Origin: Bog-473 sp963753115
Lineage (GTDB): Bacteria; Actinomycetota; Acidimicrobiia; Acidimicrobiales; RAAP-2
NCBI GenBank assembly: GCA_963753115.1
Contig: CAVWBB010000003.1
Span: 1-64,000 of the forward strand
DNA length: 64,000 nucleotides
Direction: 5' to 3'
A program made the translations under genes and the position numbers. The notes under the pieces were generated by a model. It worked only from the letters and a program-made list of their open reading frames with translations. It did not search any database and was not told the origin of the DNA. Shown here piece by piece: positions 43,544 through 52,478 of the stretch (within the stretch, counting starts at the first letter, position 1; each line of letters begins with the position of its first letter).

Positions 43544-46054
43544 ATGAAGGCGGCCCCGGCGGTCCACACTGCCTGGTACCGGTCTGTCGTCGGTTGGAAG
43601 CGGCAACGCTCGAGCTATCTGGTGCTCATCGTGCTCGTCGGCCTGGCCGGCGGCGTCGCCCTGGGCTCCGTCGCGGCGGCCCGACGGACCGCCTCGTCGT
43701 TCACCGTCTTCCTGGCGGCGTCCAACCCCTCGGACCTGACAATCGTGCCGGCCGGCGGTGGTCCGGGTGTGGGTCAGCCGCATCTGGCGCAGCGACTCGA
43801 GAATGCCGTGCGCAAGTACCCGCAGGTCACGCACGTGGAGAGCTACCAGGCGCTGCCCGCGTCGCTGCTACGGCCCGGGAAGGCGCAGGGGCGAGCTCTC
43901 GACGGCGACGTCCTCCTCGTGAGCAGCGTCGACGGGCTCCTCTTCAACCAGGACCGTTTCGCCGTGACCAGCGGGCGGATGGCGGATCCCTCCCGTGCTG
44001 ACGAGGTGGTGATCACGCAGACAGCGGCGACAACCTTGGGCCTGCACGTCGGTCAGCACATTGCCCTCGCGGTCCAGACCGGTCAGGGCGTACAGACGCG
44101 TCGCGTGGCGCTCAAGGTCGTCGGCATCGGGCTGCTGAACCGGGAGGTCGTGCAGGACCAGATCGCTCGCTTCCCTACCTACATCGTCGGCACGCCGGCG
44201 CTCGCCCGCCTGCTGGCGTCCGACACCAAGACACTCGTCTATCTGGGCGCGCAACTTCGGGGTGGCACGGCGAACGTGGCGGCCGTCGAGCGCCGGTGGA
44301 ACTCGACGGAGCAGTACTTCACCGACTTCGAGGTCTCGTCCCAGCTGCAGGCCGAGGCCCAGCAGGCGCTCCGCCCTGAAGCGCTCGCCCTCGGCGCGTT
44401 CGGGGCGATTGCCGCCCTCGCCGCGTTGTTTCTCGGGATGCAGGTCATCGCACGCCAATTGAGTGCGCGGGAGCAGGATCTCATGGTCATGCGGGCCGTG
44501 GGGGCGGGACCGGCAACGACGGGGCTCGACGGGCTGCCCGGCATCGGCGCCGCCATCCTGGCGGGGTCCGCGCTCGCCGTCGGTCTGGCGCTGGCCATGT
44601 CCGCGCTCTTTCCGATCGGGCCGGTGCGTGCCGTCTACCCCGACCGCGGGGTGAACGCGGACTGGACGGTCCTCGGTCTGGGGTTCGCGGTGCTGGTCGG
44701 CGTGCTCGGGATCGGCGCGCTGATCCTCGCCTTCCTCGGGGCGCCGCACCGGGTCCAGCGGCGCGCCCGTGGCGCCCTCCGGCGATCGTCGGCCATGGAG
44801 CTGGTGGCCCGGTCGGGGCTGCCCCCGACCGCGGTCGCGGGCACGGCCTTCTCCGTCGACGCGCGGACCGGGCGGTCGGCAGGCCCCTACCGGGGCGCCC
44901 TGCTCGCTGCCGTCACCACCATGATCGTCGTGACCACCACGCTGACGTTCGGCGCGAGCCTGCACGCGTTGGTGTCCCAGCCGGCACTCTACGGGTGGAA
45001 CTGGGACTACGCCGTGGAATCCTCCAACGGCTACGGGCCCGTGCCGGCGAAGGCGGTGGCGACGCTTCGTCACGATGGCGGGGTCACGGCGTCCTCGGGA
45101 GTCTGGTTCGCCACCATGCAGGTGGACGGGGTGGAGGTGCCGTCTCTGCTTTCGAACCCCGGCAGCCCCGTCGGCCCACCGATCATCGCCGGTCACGGAT
45201 TGACCTCCTCTCATCAGATTGTGCTCGGCGCGGCAACGCTGGCGCAGTTGCACAAGCGCATCGGCGACACGGTGGACCTCAAGTACGTCCCGGCCTTCCC
45301 GCGCCATCCCATCCGGTTGACCATTGTCGGCGTGGCCACCATGCCGGCCATCGGGATCGCCGAGGGGCTGCACACGTCCATGGGGATTGGCGCCGCCGTG
45401 CCCGCCAACGCCGGCCCCGTGACCGAGACTCTGGGTCCCCAGGCCTACGACCAGCCATGCAATGGGCCGAACATGGTGCTGCTCCGCGTCAGCGGAGGCT
45501 CGGGGTCGCCGCGGGGCTACACCGCCGCCCAGAGGCTGTCCACCGCGGCCAACGACATTCTGTCCCGGCAACCGTCCGACTCGAACTGCGGCGGATACCA
45601 GGCAAGCGTGCTCGCGGTGCAGCACCCGGCCCAGATCACGAATTACCGCTCAATCGGGACGACGCCGCTGCTGCTGGCGGCCGGGCTTGCCATCGCCGCC
45701 GTGGTGGCCCTCGGCCTGGCCTTCGCGGCGTCGGTTCGGCGGTGCCGACGCGACCTGGCGCTCTTCAAGGTCATGGGGTTCGTCCAGCGGCAACTGGCCG
45801 CCGCGGTGGCGTGGCACGCGACGTTCACCGCAACAGTCGGGGTGGTGATCGGCGTGCCGCTGGGCGTCGTACTCGGGCGCTGGCTCTGGACCCTGTTCGC
45901 TGAACAGATCGGAGCGGTCCCGGTTCCGGTGGTCCCTGTGTGGTCCGTCGTGGCCGCCGCCGTCGGCGCCCTGGTACTGGTGAACGTCGCGTCCTTGTGG
46001 CCCGGAAGGCGCGCTGCCCGTACGACGACTGCGCTCGCATTCAACGAGGAATAG
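43544..46054 (+). CDS. FtsX-like ABC permease (MacB-type), two-domain
   Basis: 836 residues. One helix near residue 25, a large extracytoplasmic domain, then helices with the FtsX motifs (GAFGAIAALAALFLGMQVIA; second copy LAIAAVVALGLAFAASVRRCRR, VMGFVQRQLAAAVAWHATF). This arrangement is that of MacB/LolC-type permeases that work with a LolD-like ATPase to move lipids, peptides or to signal. No such ATPase is encoded next to it. ATG 43544 has AGGCTGGGG upstream. It is separate from the Liv operon and convergent with the SDR gene. Confidence 0.82.
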   Translation: MKAAPAVHTAWYRSVVGWKRQRSSYLVLIVLVGLAGGVALGSVAAARRTASSFTVFLAASNPSDLTIVPAGGGPGVGQPHLAQRLENAVRKYPQVTHVESYQALPASLLRPGKAQGRALDGDVLLVSSVDGLLFNQDRFAVTSGRMADPSRADEVVITQTAATTLGLHVGQHIALAVQTGQGVQTRRVALKVVGIGLLNREVVQDQIARFPTYIVGTPALARLLASDTKTLVYLGAQLRGGTANVAAVERRWNSTEQYFTDFEVSSQLQAEAQQALRPEALALGAFGAIAALAALFLGMQVIARQLSAREQDLMVMRAVGAGPATTGLDGLPGIGAAILAGSALAVGLALAMSALFPIGPVRAVYPDRGVNADWTVLGLGFAVLVGVLGIGALILAFLGAPHRVQRRARGALRRSSAMELVARSGLPPTAVAGTAFSVDARTGRSAGPYRGALLAAVTTMIVVTTTLTFGASLHALVSQPALYGWNWDYAVESSNGYGPVPAKAVATLRHDGGVTASSGVWFATMQVDGVEVPSLLSNPGSPVGPPIIAGHGLTSSHQIVLGAATLAQLHKRIGDTVDLKYVPAFPRHPIRLTIVGVATMPAIGIAEGLHTSMGIGAAVPANAGPVTETLGPQAYDQPCNGPNMVLLRVSGGSGSPRGYTAAQRLSTAANDILSRQPSDSNCGGYQASVLAVQHPAQITNYRSIGTTPLLLAAGLAIAAVVALGLAFAASVRRCRRDLALFKVMGFVQRQLAAAVAWHATFTATVGVVIGVPLGVVLGRWLWTLFAEQIGAVPVPVVPVWSVVAAAVGALVLVNVASLWPGRRAARTTTALAFNEE

Positions 46055-46070
46055 GGCAGACGCGGGCGCT

Positions 46071-46904
46071 TCAGGCGATCATGGTCGGGCTCGGCGGCCG
46101 TCCCTGGAGAATGTCGTCGAATCGCGTGGAGATGGCGCCGTCAAGCTCGGGGTGCGTGAGGATGTAGAAGGTGTTCGTCTGGACGGCGTCGATGACGCGG
46201 TCGGCCACGGTGGTGGGAGCGATGCCGCCGTCGACCATGTTCTGGACGGCGCCGCGGAGCTCGGCTGCGCCGGCGACCTCGCGGTCCGGCGCCCACTCGG
46301 GGCGGTTGCGCTCGGAATCGGCGATGCGGGTCTGCACGAAGCCTGGGCAGAGGACGGAGACGCCGATGGGCGCGCCGACGGCCTGCAGGTCCTTGAAGAG
46401 CGTCTCGGAGATCGCCACGACGGCCTGTTTGGTGGCGTTGTAGGGGCCGAGGAACGGGGCGGCGATCAGGCCGGCGATCGACGCCGTGTTGACCACGTGC
46501 CCCTCGCCCTGTTCGATCAGCAAGGGCACGAAGGTGGCGATGCCATGGATGACACCCCAGAGGTTGACGCCGAGGATCCAGCGCCAGTCCTCCTCACTGA
46601 CCTCCCAGATCGGACCGCCCAATCCGATGCCGGCGTTGTTGTGCACGAGGTGGACGGCGCCGAAACGATCGAGGGCCTGGTCGCGCAGCGCCTGCACCGA
46701 GGCGCCGTCAGAGACATCGGTCAGCACGCCGAGCGCTTCAGCACCCTGGCTCGTCAGGTCGTCGACGGCCCCCTTCAGGGGGCCTTCCTCAATGTCGCCC
46801 AGCACGATCTTCATGCCTTCCCCGGCGGCACGGTCTGCCACCGCCCGCCCGATGCCACTGGCCCCGCCTGTGATCACCGCCACTTTGCCCTGCAGCTCTT
46901 CCAT
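46071..46904 (-). CDS. Short-chain dehydrogenase/reductase
   Basis: 277 residues. Cofactor loop TGGASGIG, NNAG, catalytic Ser in VNTASIAG and YNATKQAVVA, and the FabG-like layout. An acidic residue after the second strand (VLGDIEEG) favours NAD. The C-terminal extension of about 30 residues (STRFDDILQGRPPSPT) is as in many actinobacterial SDRs. It stands alone; 16 bp separate its stop from that of the FtsX-like gene. Confidence 0.85.
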   Translation of the reverse strand: MEELQGKVAVITGGASGIGRAVADRAAGEGMKIVLGDIEEGPLKGAVDDLTSQGAEALGVLTDVSDGASVQALRDQALDRFGAVHLVHNNAGIGLGGPIWEVSEEDWRWILGVNLWGVIHGIATFVPLLIEQGEGHVVNTASIAGLIAAPFLGPYNATKQAVVAISETLFKDLQAVGAPIGVSVLCPGFVQTRIADSERNRPEWAPDREVAGAAELRGAVQNMVDGGIAPTTVADRVIDAVQTNTFYILTHPELDGAISTRFDDILQGRPPSPTMIA

Positions 46905-47110
46905 GCGGCCCTCCCGTGCTCGTCGACGTTGCGCCCCACCGACGAGTCAACCACGGTGTGACCGGATGCAGCCAGTGCCAGCCGCGGTCGGCATCGCAGG
47001 GCGTCGCGAGCGTCGAGAGGAACACCCGGATGGTGCCCAAGAACTCGAAAGCAGACTTGGCAGCGTTTTCGGAACACCCCGCGTTGCTGGTGCGACCGAC
47101 CTTCCGCAGT

Positions 47111-47362
47111 TCAGGCCGACACGGTCGAGCGGTGCCGGCGCAGATGGTCGGCGCCGGCCCGAGACACCGAGATCTGCGGACCCCGCCCGGGCTCGCGGTG
47201 GCGGACGATGAAGCCCCGGTCGTTGGCGTCCTCCCAGACCGGCAGCCGCGGGCACGACGTGCGCCACACCTCCATGACCTCGTCGTAGGGGCGCGGCGTC
47301 GGACCCAGCCATTCGAGGAGATCGAGGATCAGGGCATCGACGGTGTCCGCGGCTTCGAGCAC
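47111..47362 (-). CDS. Conserved small hypothetical protein
   Basis: About 83 residues from GTG 47362 (the frame is open upstream to 47443, which overlaps the CadD gene end). It reads DALILDLLEWLGPTPRPYDE, VWRTSCPRLPVWEDANDRGF and SRAGADHLRRHR. I recognise it as a small family annotated hypothetical or, by name only, phosphoglycerate dehydrogenase; no catalytic motif supports that name. It follows CadD with a 26-bp gap, so it may be co-transcribed. Confidence 0.6.
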   Translation of the reverse strand: MLEAADTVDALILDLLEWLGPTPRPYDEVMEVWRTSCPRLPVWEDANDRGFIVRHREPGRGPQISVSRAGADHLRRHRSTVSA

Positions 47363-47388
47363 CTGGCCATTGTCGCGCTCCTGCCACC

Positions 47389-48057
47389 TCAGAGCAGCGA
47401 GAAGGTTCCTGCCTGCACCATGACCAGCACGCCGATACAGCACAGCAGGATCGGGACGGCCAAGTGGCCGAGGCGCAGCATGACACCACGGGCCTTCGGG
47501 TGGCGGCCCCCCGCGAGGATCACCCAGGTGACCAGGACCTCACCGACCAGGAAGACGGCGACGACGGCGCCGAGGTTGGCCGCCCCGCCGACCCGGAAGA
47601 GGGGGATGTAGACGGCGAGGTTGTCGCCGCCCGCGGCAATGGTGACCAGCGCGGCCGCGGTGAAGCTCCGGCCCACGGCGCGTTGCTCGGGTGTGGATCT
47701 CCCGCGCCGAAACCAGCGCCACCGCCCGCTCGCCGCCGTTGCAGCAGCGGCTACTTCTGCGCCGGCCTCTGCCGTGGGACGCCGCGCCAGCCCGATCAGG
47801 CCCCGCACACCGATGGCCAGCGGCACCAGCCCGAGCAGTCCCACGACGGCGGTCGAGAACTCGAAAAGGACGGCTGCGGCTGCCGCGGAAACGGCCACGA
47901 GTACGGCGAAGCCGAAAACCTGGCCCGCCGCAATGCGGCGCGCGCGCTTCAATGGCGCGCCGGCCACCATGGCCATGGTCACGACGCAGTTGTCGACGTT
48001 GGTCCCGACGAACGCCGCCGCGGCGACGCCGAGGTCGGCCCCCAGGCCGGCGGACAA
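47389..48057 (-). CDS. CadD-family cadmium/cation transporter
   Basis: About 222 residues with six predicted membrane helices: AAAAFVGTNVDNCVVTMAMV, QVFGFAVLVAVSAAAAAVLF, ALVTIAAGGDNLAVYIPLF. The paired NVDN and GGDN motifs are typical of CadD-type transporters. No ATG or GTG lies between the dioxygenase stop and the first helix; TTG 48057 is the best in-frame start. It follows the TauD-like gene within 9 bp, hinting at a shared transcript. Confidence 0.75.
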   Translation of the reverse strand: MSAGLGADLGVAAAAFVGTNVDNCVVTMAMVAGAPLKRARRIAAGQVFGFAVLVAVSAAAAAVLFEFSTAVVGLLGLVPLAIGVRGLIGLARRPTAEAGAEVAAAATAASGRWRWFRRGRSTPEQRAVGRSFTAAALVTIAAGGDNLAVYIPLFRVGGAANLGAVVAVFLVGEVLVTWVILAGGRHPKARGVMLRLGHLAVPILLCCIGVLVMVQAGTFSLL

Positions 48058-48065
48058 GGCGGCCG

Positions 48066-48923
48066 TCAGCTCGCGGGCAGGGGCATCGCCGGCCCAAAGG
48101 GCTTGTCGCCCCGCAGGGTCACCCGATGTGCGTAGCGGGCAGCGTCGCCGTAGTCGTCGAGCGCGTAGTGCAGCGTTGCGCGGTTGTCCCAGAAGGCCAC
48201 CGATCCGGAGCGCCAGCGGAAGCGGCAGGTGTACTCCGGCTTGACGCAGTGGTGGTAGAGCATCTCGAGGATGGCGTTGCTCTCGTTGTCCGACAGGCCG
48301 AAGATCGTGCGGGTGAACTGCCGGTTGACGAAGAGGCCGTTGCGTCCCGTCTCGGGATGCGTGCGCACGACTGGATGCAGAGCTGGCAAGAGCTTCTCGC
48401 GCCACGTGCCGTCCCACTCGTAACCGCCGCGCTCGGCGACGTCGGCGGCGAACCACGGGTCGTGGTGGATGGCGATCAGCTGGTCGCACATGGCACGCAC
48501 GGGTGGGGCGAGCCCGTCGTAGGCGTCCTGCAGGCTGGCCCACATGGTGTCGCCGCCGACCTCGGGCGCCTCGAGCATGTAGAGGATGGAGCCCATCGCC
48601 GGCGTTTCCAGGAAGGTGACGTCGGTGTGCCACCAGCTGGCCCGGTCCACCTTGCCGTCGATGGCGAGCACCTCGGGGCTCTCCTCAATGGAAGGCAGGA
48701 CGGGATGGGCCTCCGTGACGATGCCGAACTGGCGGGCGAACGAGGCTTGCTGCTCCGCGGTCAACGACTGATCGCGGAAGAAGATGACGTGGTGGTTGTT
48801 GAGCGCGTCGCGGACGGCGGCAACCACCTCTGGCGCCAGCGGCCGCGCGATGTCCACGCCGGAGATCTCTGCCCCGATGGTGGGGGAGAGCGGGTGGACG
48901 CTGACAGAGGTGGCGAGGGTCAC
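48066..48923 (-). CDS. TauD/TfdA-family Fe(II)/2-oxoglutarate dioxygenase
   Basis: 285 residues from GTG 48923, as for taurine dioxygenase. PTIGAEISGVDI is the N-terminal signature, WWHTDVTF carries the iron-binding His and Asp, and YAHRVTLRG gives the C-terminal His and the 2-oxoglutarate Arg. The family hydroxylates taurine, 2,4-D, alpha-ketoacids or sulfonates; the substrate is not visible. It sits with CadD and away from sulfur genes, so it may not be taurine-related. Confidence 0.86.
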   Translation of the reverse strand: MTLATSVSVHPLSPTIGAEISGVDIARPLAPEVVAAVRDALNNHHVIFFRDQSLTAEQQASFARQFGIVTEAHPVLPSIEESPEVLAIDGKVDRASWWHTDVTFLETPAMGSILYMLEAPEVGGDTMWASLQDAYDGLAPPVRAMCDQLIAIHHDPWFAADVAERGGYEWDGTWREKLLPALHPVVRTHPETGRNGLFVNRQFTRTIFGLSDNESNAILEMLYHHCVKPEYTCRFRWRSGSVAFWDNRATLHYALDDYGDAARYAHRVTLRGDKPFGPAMPLPAS

Positions 48924-49058
48924 GGGGCCAATTGTGCCCGAGCCCGCGCATGCCCTCAATCGCGGCGAACCGCCGGCGCCCTCCACGCACGGTCCGGCCT
49001 ACATTGGCCCCCTCGAGGGGCGACCGATCGACTCGAGACGCCGTGAAAGGGGCCGAGC

Positions 49059-50111
49059 ATGACCGATGACACGGGGGGCCTGGTGCTCACCCCGCCGGCG
49101 CGCAATTACTCGTCCTGGTACCAGTGGATGACTCGCCTGGCCGCCACCACCCACGAGGACCCGCTGCCCGAGGACGATCCCGCGGGCATTCCGGCGTGGC
49201 TGGAGCGACGCCGCGCCCGCCTGGTCGAGCTGCTCGGACCAGAGCCCGCCCGCGTCCCGCTCCACGTCGAGACGCTCGAGTCCGAGGATTGCGATGGCTA
49301 CCGCCGGGACAAGATCGTCTTCGACACCGAGGACACCATGTCGGTGCCGGCCTTTCTCCTCGTGCCTGACAGCCGCCTGGACCAGCCTCCAGGCGCGGCC
49401 GTCTTGGCCTGCCATGGTCACGGGCCGGGAAAGGCACAGGTTGTCGGGCTCGAGCACACCGACATGCCCAATGCGGACTACGCACTGCAGCTCGTCCGGC
49501 GCGGTTACGTCGTGTTGGCGCCTGACCTGCGTTGCTTCGGCGAACGGCTGGATTGGAACCCCGAGGACCATTACGCCTGCGACACCAACCTCGTCCACGC
49601 CGCCATGGCAGGTTGGAACCCGCTGGCGCAGAACATCTGGGACCTGCAGCGCTCGCTCGATGTGCTGGAGCAGCATCCGCTGGTCGACCCGGCGCGCCTG
49701 GGGATGGTCGGCATCTCCTACGGCGGCACCGTCACGCTCTTTACCGCAGCGGTGGACAGCCGGGTGGCGGTGTCGGTGGTGAGCGGGTACTTCTCCTCGT
49801 GGGCCGTCAGCCACAAGATGCCGTGGAACATGTGCGGCTCGCAGATCCTCTTCGGAATGCTCGGCAGCCTGGAGCACGAGGACCTCGGCGCGCTCGTTGC
49901 CCCACGTCCGATGCTGGTGGAGTCCGGTACCGGGGACGATCTGTTCCCCTACGCGACGGCGGCCGAATCGGTGCGTCGCACCCGTCTCGTCTTCGACCAC
50001 CTGGGCGCGGGCGACCGCCTCGAGCACGACATCTTCGAGGGCGGGCACCAGTGGCACGGCACCGCAGCCCTGCCTTTCCTCGATCGCTGGCTCGGCCACT
50101 CGCCTCCCTGA
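49059..50111 (+). CDS. Acetyl-xylan-esterase-like/dienelactone-hydrolase-type alpha/beta hydrolase
   Basis: 350 residues. The nucleophile Ser is in GISYGGTVTLF, the catalytic Asp is likely in ESGTGDDLFPY and the His in FEGGHQWHGT. A long N-terminal part (SWYQWMTRLAATTHEDPL) and YVVLAPDLRCFGERL place it in the acetyl-xylan/cephalosporin esterase-like family. It is not exported. Start ATG 49059 follows AAAGGGG. It is divergent from the TauD gene by about 135 bp. Confidence 0.75.
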   Translation: MTDDTGGLVLTPPARNYSSWYQWMTRLAATTHEDPLPEDDPAGIPAWLERRRARLVELLGPEPARVPLHVETLESEDCDGYRRDKIVFDTEDTMSVPAFLLVPDSRLDQPPGAAVLACHGHGPGKAQVVGLEHTDMPNADYALQLVRRGYVVLAPDLRCFGERLDWNPEDHYACDTNLVHAAMAGWNPLAQNIWDLQRSLDVLEQHPLVDPARLGMVGISYGGTVTLFTAAVDSRVAVSVVSGYFSSWAVSHKMPWNMCGSQILFGMLGSLEHEDLGALVAPRPMLVESGTGDDLFPYATAAESVRRTRLVFDHLGAGDRLEHDIFEGGHQWHGTAALPFLDRWLGHSPP

Positions 50112-50203
50112 GGGAGGCGCCGCCCGGGTCGCGTCGGGCTTCTTGCCGGCGGCCGCAGGGCATCACCATCTGGTGAAGCATGGAAAGAAGAGGAGAACAA
50201 CAC

Positions 50204-50509
50204 ATGTCGGCGACGCTGAAGTTGACGCACAAGGCAATCGGAGCGGAGGTACGTCGTGGCGCGTACGATGTCGTGCTCGACGGCGAGCGGGTCGGGTCGG
50301 TCGAAATGAACGGCACGATGGAGATGCCAGTTGCTCCTGGAGGTCACACCCTGCAGATCCGCAGTGGCCGGAAGTCGAGTAGTACGGAAACCTTTGACGC
50401 CGCCGAGGGCGACATCCTCGCCTTCCGATGCACCGGAAAGAGGTTCTTGCCGATCTTTCTGGCGTCTTTCGTCGTTCCCAGGCTGGCGCTGAAACTCGTT
50501 CGCGTGTGA
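50204..50509 (+). CDS. Small protein with a PEGA-like beta domain and C-terminal helix
   Basis: 101 residues, with AGGAGAA before ATG 50204. The middle (YDVVLDGERVGSVEMNGT, PVAPGGHTLQIRSGRKSS) has the strand-turn pattern of PEGA-like domains, and the C-terminus (LPIFLASFVVPRLALKLVRV) could be a membrane helix. I assign no function. No neighbour clarifies it; 92 bp separate it from the esterase. Confidence 0.55.
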   Translation: MSATLKLTHKAIGAEVRRGAYDVVLDGERVGSVEMNGTMEMPVAPGGHTLQIRSGRKSSSTETFDAAEGDILAFRCTGKRFLPIFLASFVVPRLALKLVRV

Positions 50510-50915
50510 GTCGGCGTCATCGCCGTGGTGCTCAGTGTCGAGGCGCGGAACTCCGCCACCACCCCTCGCGCTCGCAGCGTCTCTCGATCACGAATGGAGT
50601 CATCGCCTCTGTCGCTGGGTTCGCTGCCCTCGTGCTGCTCGCGCACCTCTGCGGCATGACGGAGGACCTCGTCCAGAGACGTCTGCGTGTCCGGGACGAC
50701 GGGCTTGCCTCCGCCGGCCACTCCATCCCGGTCCGCCGTGCCGGGCCAGTCCGCCTCGTCGTTCCGCTTCGTCCGCCTCGGGTACCAAGGGCGCCTCGCT
50801 GCCGGCGGTGGTCTGCTCCAGGCTGTGATGGCGGGTGGGATGAAGCAAGCTACGCCGCTGGATGTCGCCCCGCTTCCGCCCGCCGGCCACTAGCCGATCG
50901 CCACCCCGGCCAGCA
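50510..50915. other. Gene-poor interval
   Basis: This 406-bp interval between the small beta-domain protein and the LCP-like gene has no ORF with coding character in either strand. Apparent ORFs here (for example 50344-50721 minus) are shadows of the 50204 gene. No tRNA or hairpin stands out. Confidence 0.45.
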
Positions 50916-51641
50916 TCACAGGAAGGCTCGCAGCACGTTGGCGAACGCAGCGGCTAACACGACGGTTCCGTGCACGTCCCGGCTCACTGGGACGGAGACG
51001 GGATGGGCGGTGGGCACATGCATCAGGGACAGGACGGCCGAGACCGGGGTCCCCGGTCCGAGATAGATGTGCGAGGCCACCTGCTCGAGCAGCGAGCTCA
51101 TTCCGGCGGGGTTCGAGACCATGGCGCTCACCGAGAGCTTCCCCGTGGCGAGCTGGCCGAGGCTCGAGTGCGGATCCACCGTATGGAGGTCGACCCCGAC
51201 GTAGTGGGTGACCGGTATGCCCAGGCGGCCGAGCCCGGCGATGATCATCGACGGCGAGTGGAGACTCATTGCCTCCAGCGGGACGGCGGCGCCCGTCGCC
51301 TGGGGCAGGCCGAGCGCCTTGGGTATCTGCAGGACGTTGGTGTGCCCGCCGACGTTGTGGAACACGAAGACCTGTTCGCTGTGGTCGGGGCCTTTCACGA
51401 TGGCCAGGAGGTCGTTCTTGCCCCGGGCCATCAAGGAGGCCGGGATCCCGACGTGGTGCACGGCGTGGTCGATGCGGTAGAGGCTGAGGCCGAGCCATCC
51501 CCCGACCAACAGGATCAGGGCGACGAAGGCGGATCCGGCGGCGAGAAGGAACCTCTTGAGCTTCCGGTGGCGCTTCGGCCGCGGTGCAGTGGGAGTCGGG
51601 CCGACCACACTCAGCACCCCTGTGGCAATCGCCGTCGTCAC
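50916..51641 (-). CDS. Degenerate LytR-CpsA-Psr-like membrane protein
   Basis: 241 residues. A short basic N-terminus, one membrane helix (FLLAAGSAFVALILLVGG) and an outside domain with VFHNVGGHTNVLQIPKALGL and GLGRLGIPVTHYVGVDLHTV, which match parts of the LCP fold that attaches polymers to peptidoglycan. The usual Arg and Asp residues that bind the polyprenyl pyrophosphate are not evident, and it is shorter than the family (300-400). It may be an inactive or regulatory LCP relative. Confidence 0.55.
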   Translation of the reverse strand: MTTAIATGVLSVVGPTPTAPRPKRHRKLKRFLLAAGSAFVALILLVGGWLGLSLYRIDHAVHHVGIPASLMARGKNDLLAIVKGPDHSEQVFVFHNVGGHTNVLQIPKALGLPQATGAAVPLEAMSLHSPSMIIAGLGRLGIPVTHYVGVDLHTVDPHSSLGQLATGKLSVSAMVSNPAGMSSLLEQVASHIYLGPGTPVSAVLSLMHVPTAHPVSVPVSRDVHGTVVLAAAFANVLRAFL

Positions 51642-51918
51642 CAGCCCCCTTCAAGTGCCCATGGCCGCTGCCAGGCACCCCCTGCTCCCCATGTACGGAA
51701 GCTACGGATTCGCCATTGCCCCACCGTTGCCCTACGGGTTCGATGTGGTTGCCGTGGCTGCTGCATCACCCTGCCGGCGTCGCCGGCGCCCCCGGGCGCG
51801 GCCGGCGTCACGGGAGGTGCCGCAAGCATGGGAGTAGAACGTGACCACGGGCCGAACCCTGCGGCGTTCCTGGAACGACCGTGTGACTCGGCCTCAAAGA
51901 GACAAGCCAGGAGTGCGC
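51642..51918. other. Gene-poor interval before DinB-like gene
   Basis: 277 bp between divergent LCP-like and DinB-like genes. It is GC-rich with Gly/Ala/Pro-coding-like repeats (about 51770-51810). An extended frame upstream of 51919 (from 51841) exists, but the ribosome-binding site and domain start favour 51919. No other feature is seen. Confidence 0.4.
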
Positions 51919-52456
51919 GTGCCGATCGTGCCCGACGACAAGGATTGGACGTGGGTGCTCGAACGCCCGTGCCCCGAGTGCGGGTTTGACGCGGCCGCGG
52001 TGCCGCCCGAGTCGGTGGCAACGCGGTTGCGCGCCAACGCCGTGGCATGGGAGCAGGTCCTGCGTGAGCCCGATGACGTGGTGCGACGGCGCCCGGCTGA
52101 CGACCGGTGGTCGCCGCTCGAGTACGCCTGCCACGTGCGCGACGTCTGCATGCTGTACCACCAGCGGCTCAATCTGATGCTGCAGGAGGACGACCCGCTC
52201 TACCCGAACTGGGACCAGGACGTCTCCGCGGTCGAGGCGCGCTACGGGGAGCAGGACCCGGCGATTGTCTCGGAGGAGCTGGTTCGCGCCGCGGCCGGGC
52301 CTCGCTGATGCCTTCGACGGCGTGCAGGCCGGGCAATGGCTCCGGCCGGGGCGGCGCAGCGACGGCGCCCGCTTCAGCATCGCGGGCTTCAGCCGCTACC
52401 TGCTCCACGACCCGGTCCATCACCTCTACGACGTGACGGGTCGCCGGGGATCGTGA
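51919..52456 (+). CDS. DinB-family protein, frameshifted near 52298
   Basis: About 178 residues. The N-terminus has the CPECGFDAAAV type start of actinobacterial DinB-like proteins; WSPLEYACHVRDVCMLYHQR and, in the second frame, SIAGFSRYLLHDPVHHLYDV form the metal-site helices with His. One extra base near 52290-52305 joins the frames. Such four-helix proteins act as thiol-dependent enzymes or stress proteins. Start GTG 51919 is chosen because AGGAG lies just upstream. It converges with the NagB-like gene. Confidence 0.72.
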
Positions 52457-52478
52457 CGCCCCCCACGGTGCGGTCCCC

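Noticed and set aside
50344..50721. 125-residue minus-strand ORF
   Set aside because: Antisense to the 50204 gene and without coding bias or family match.
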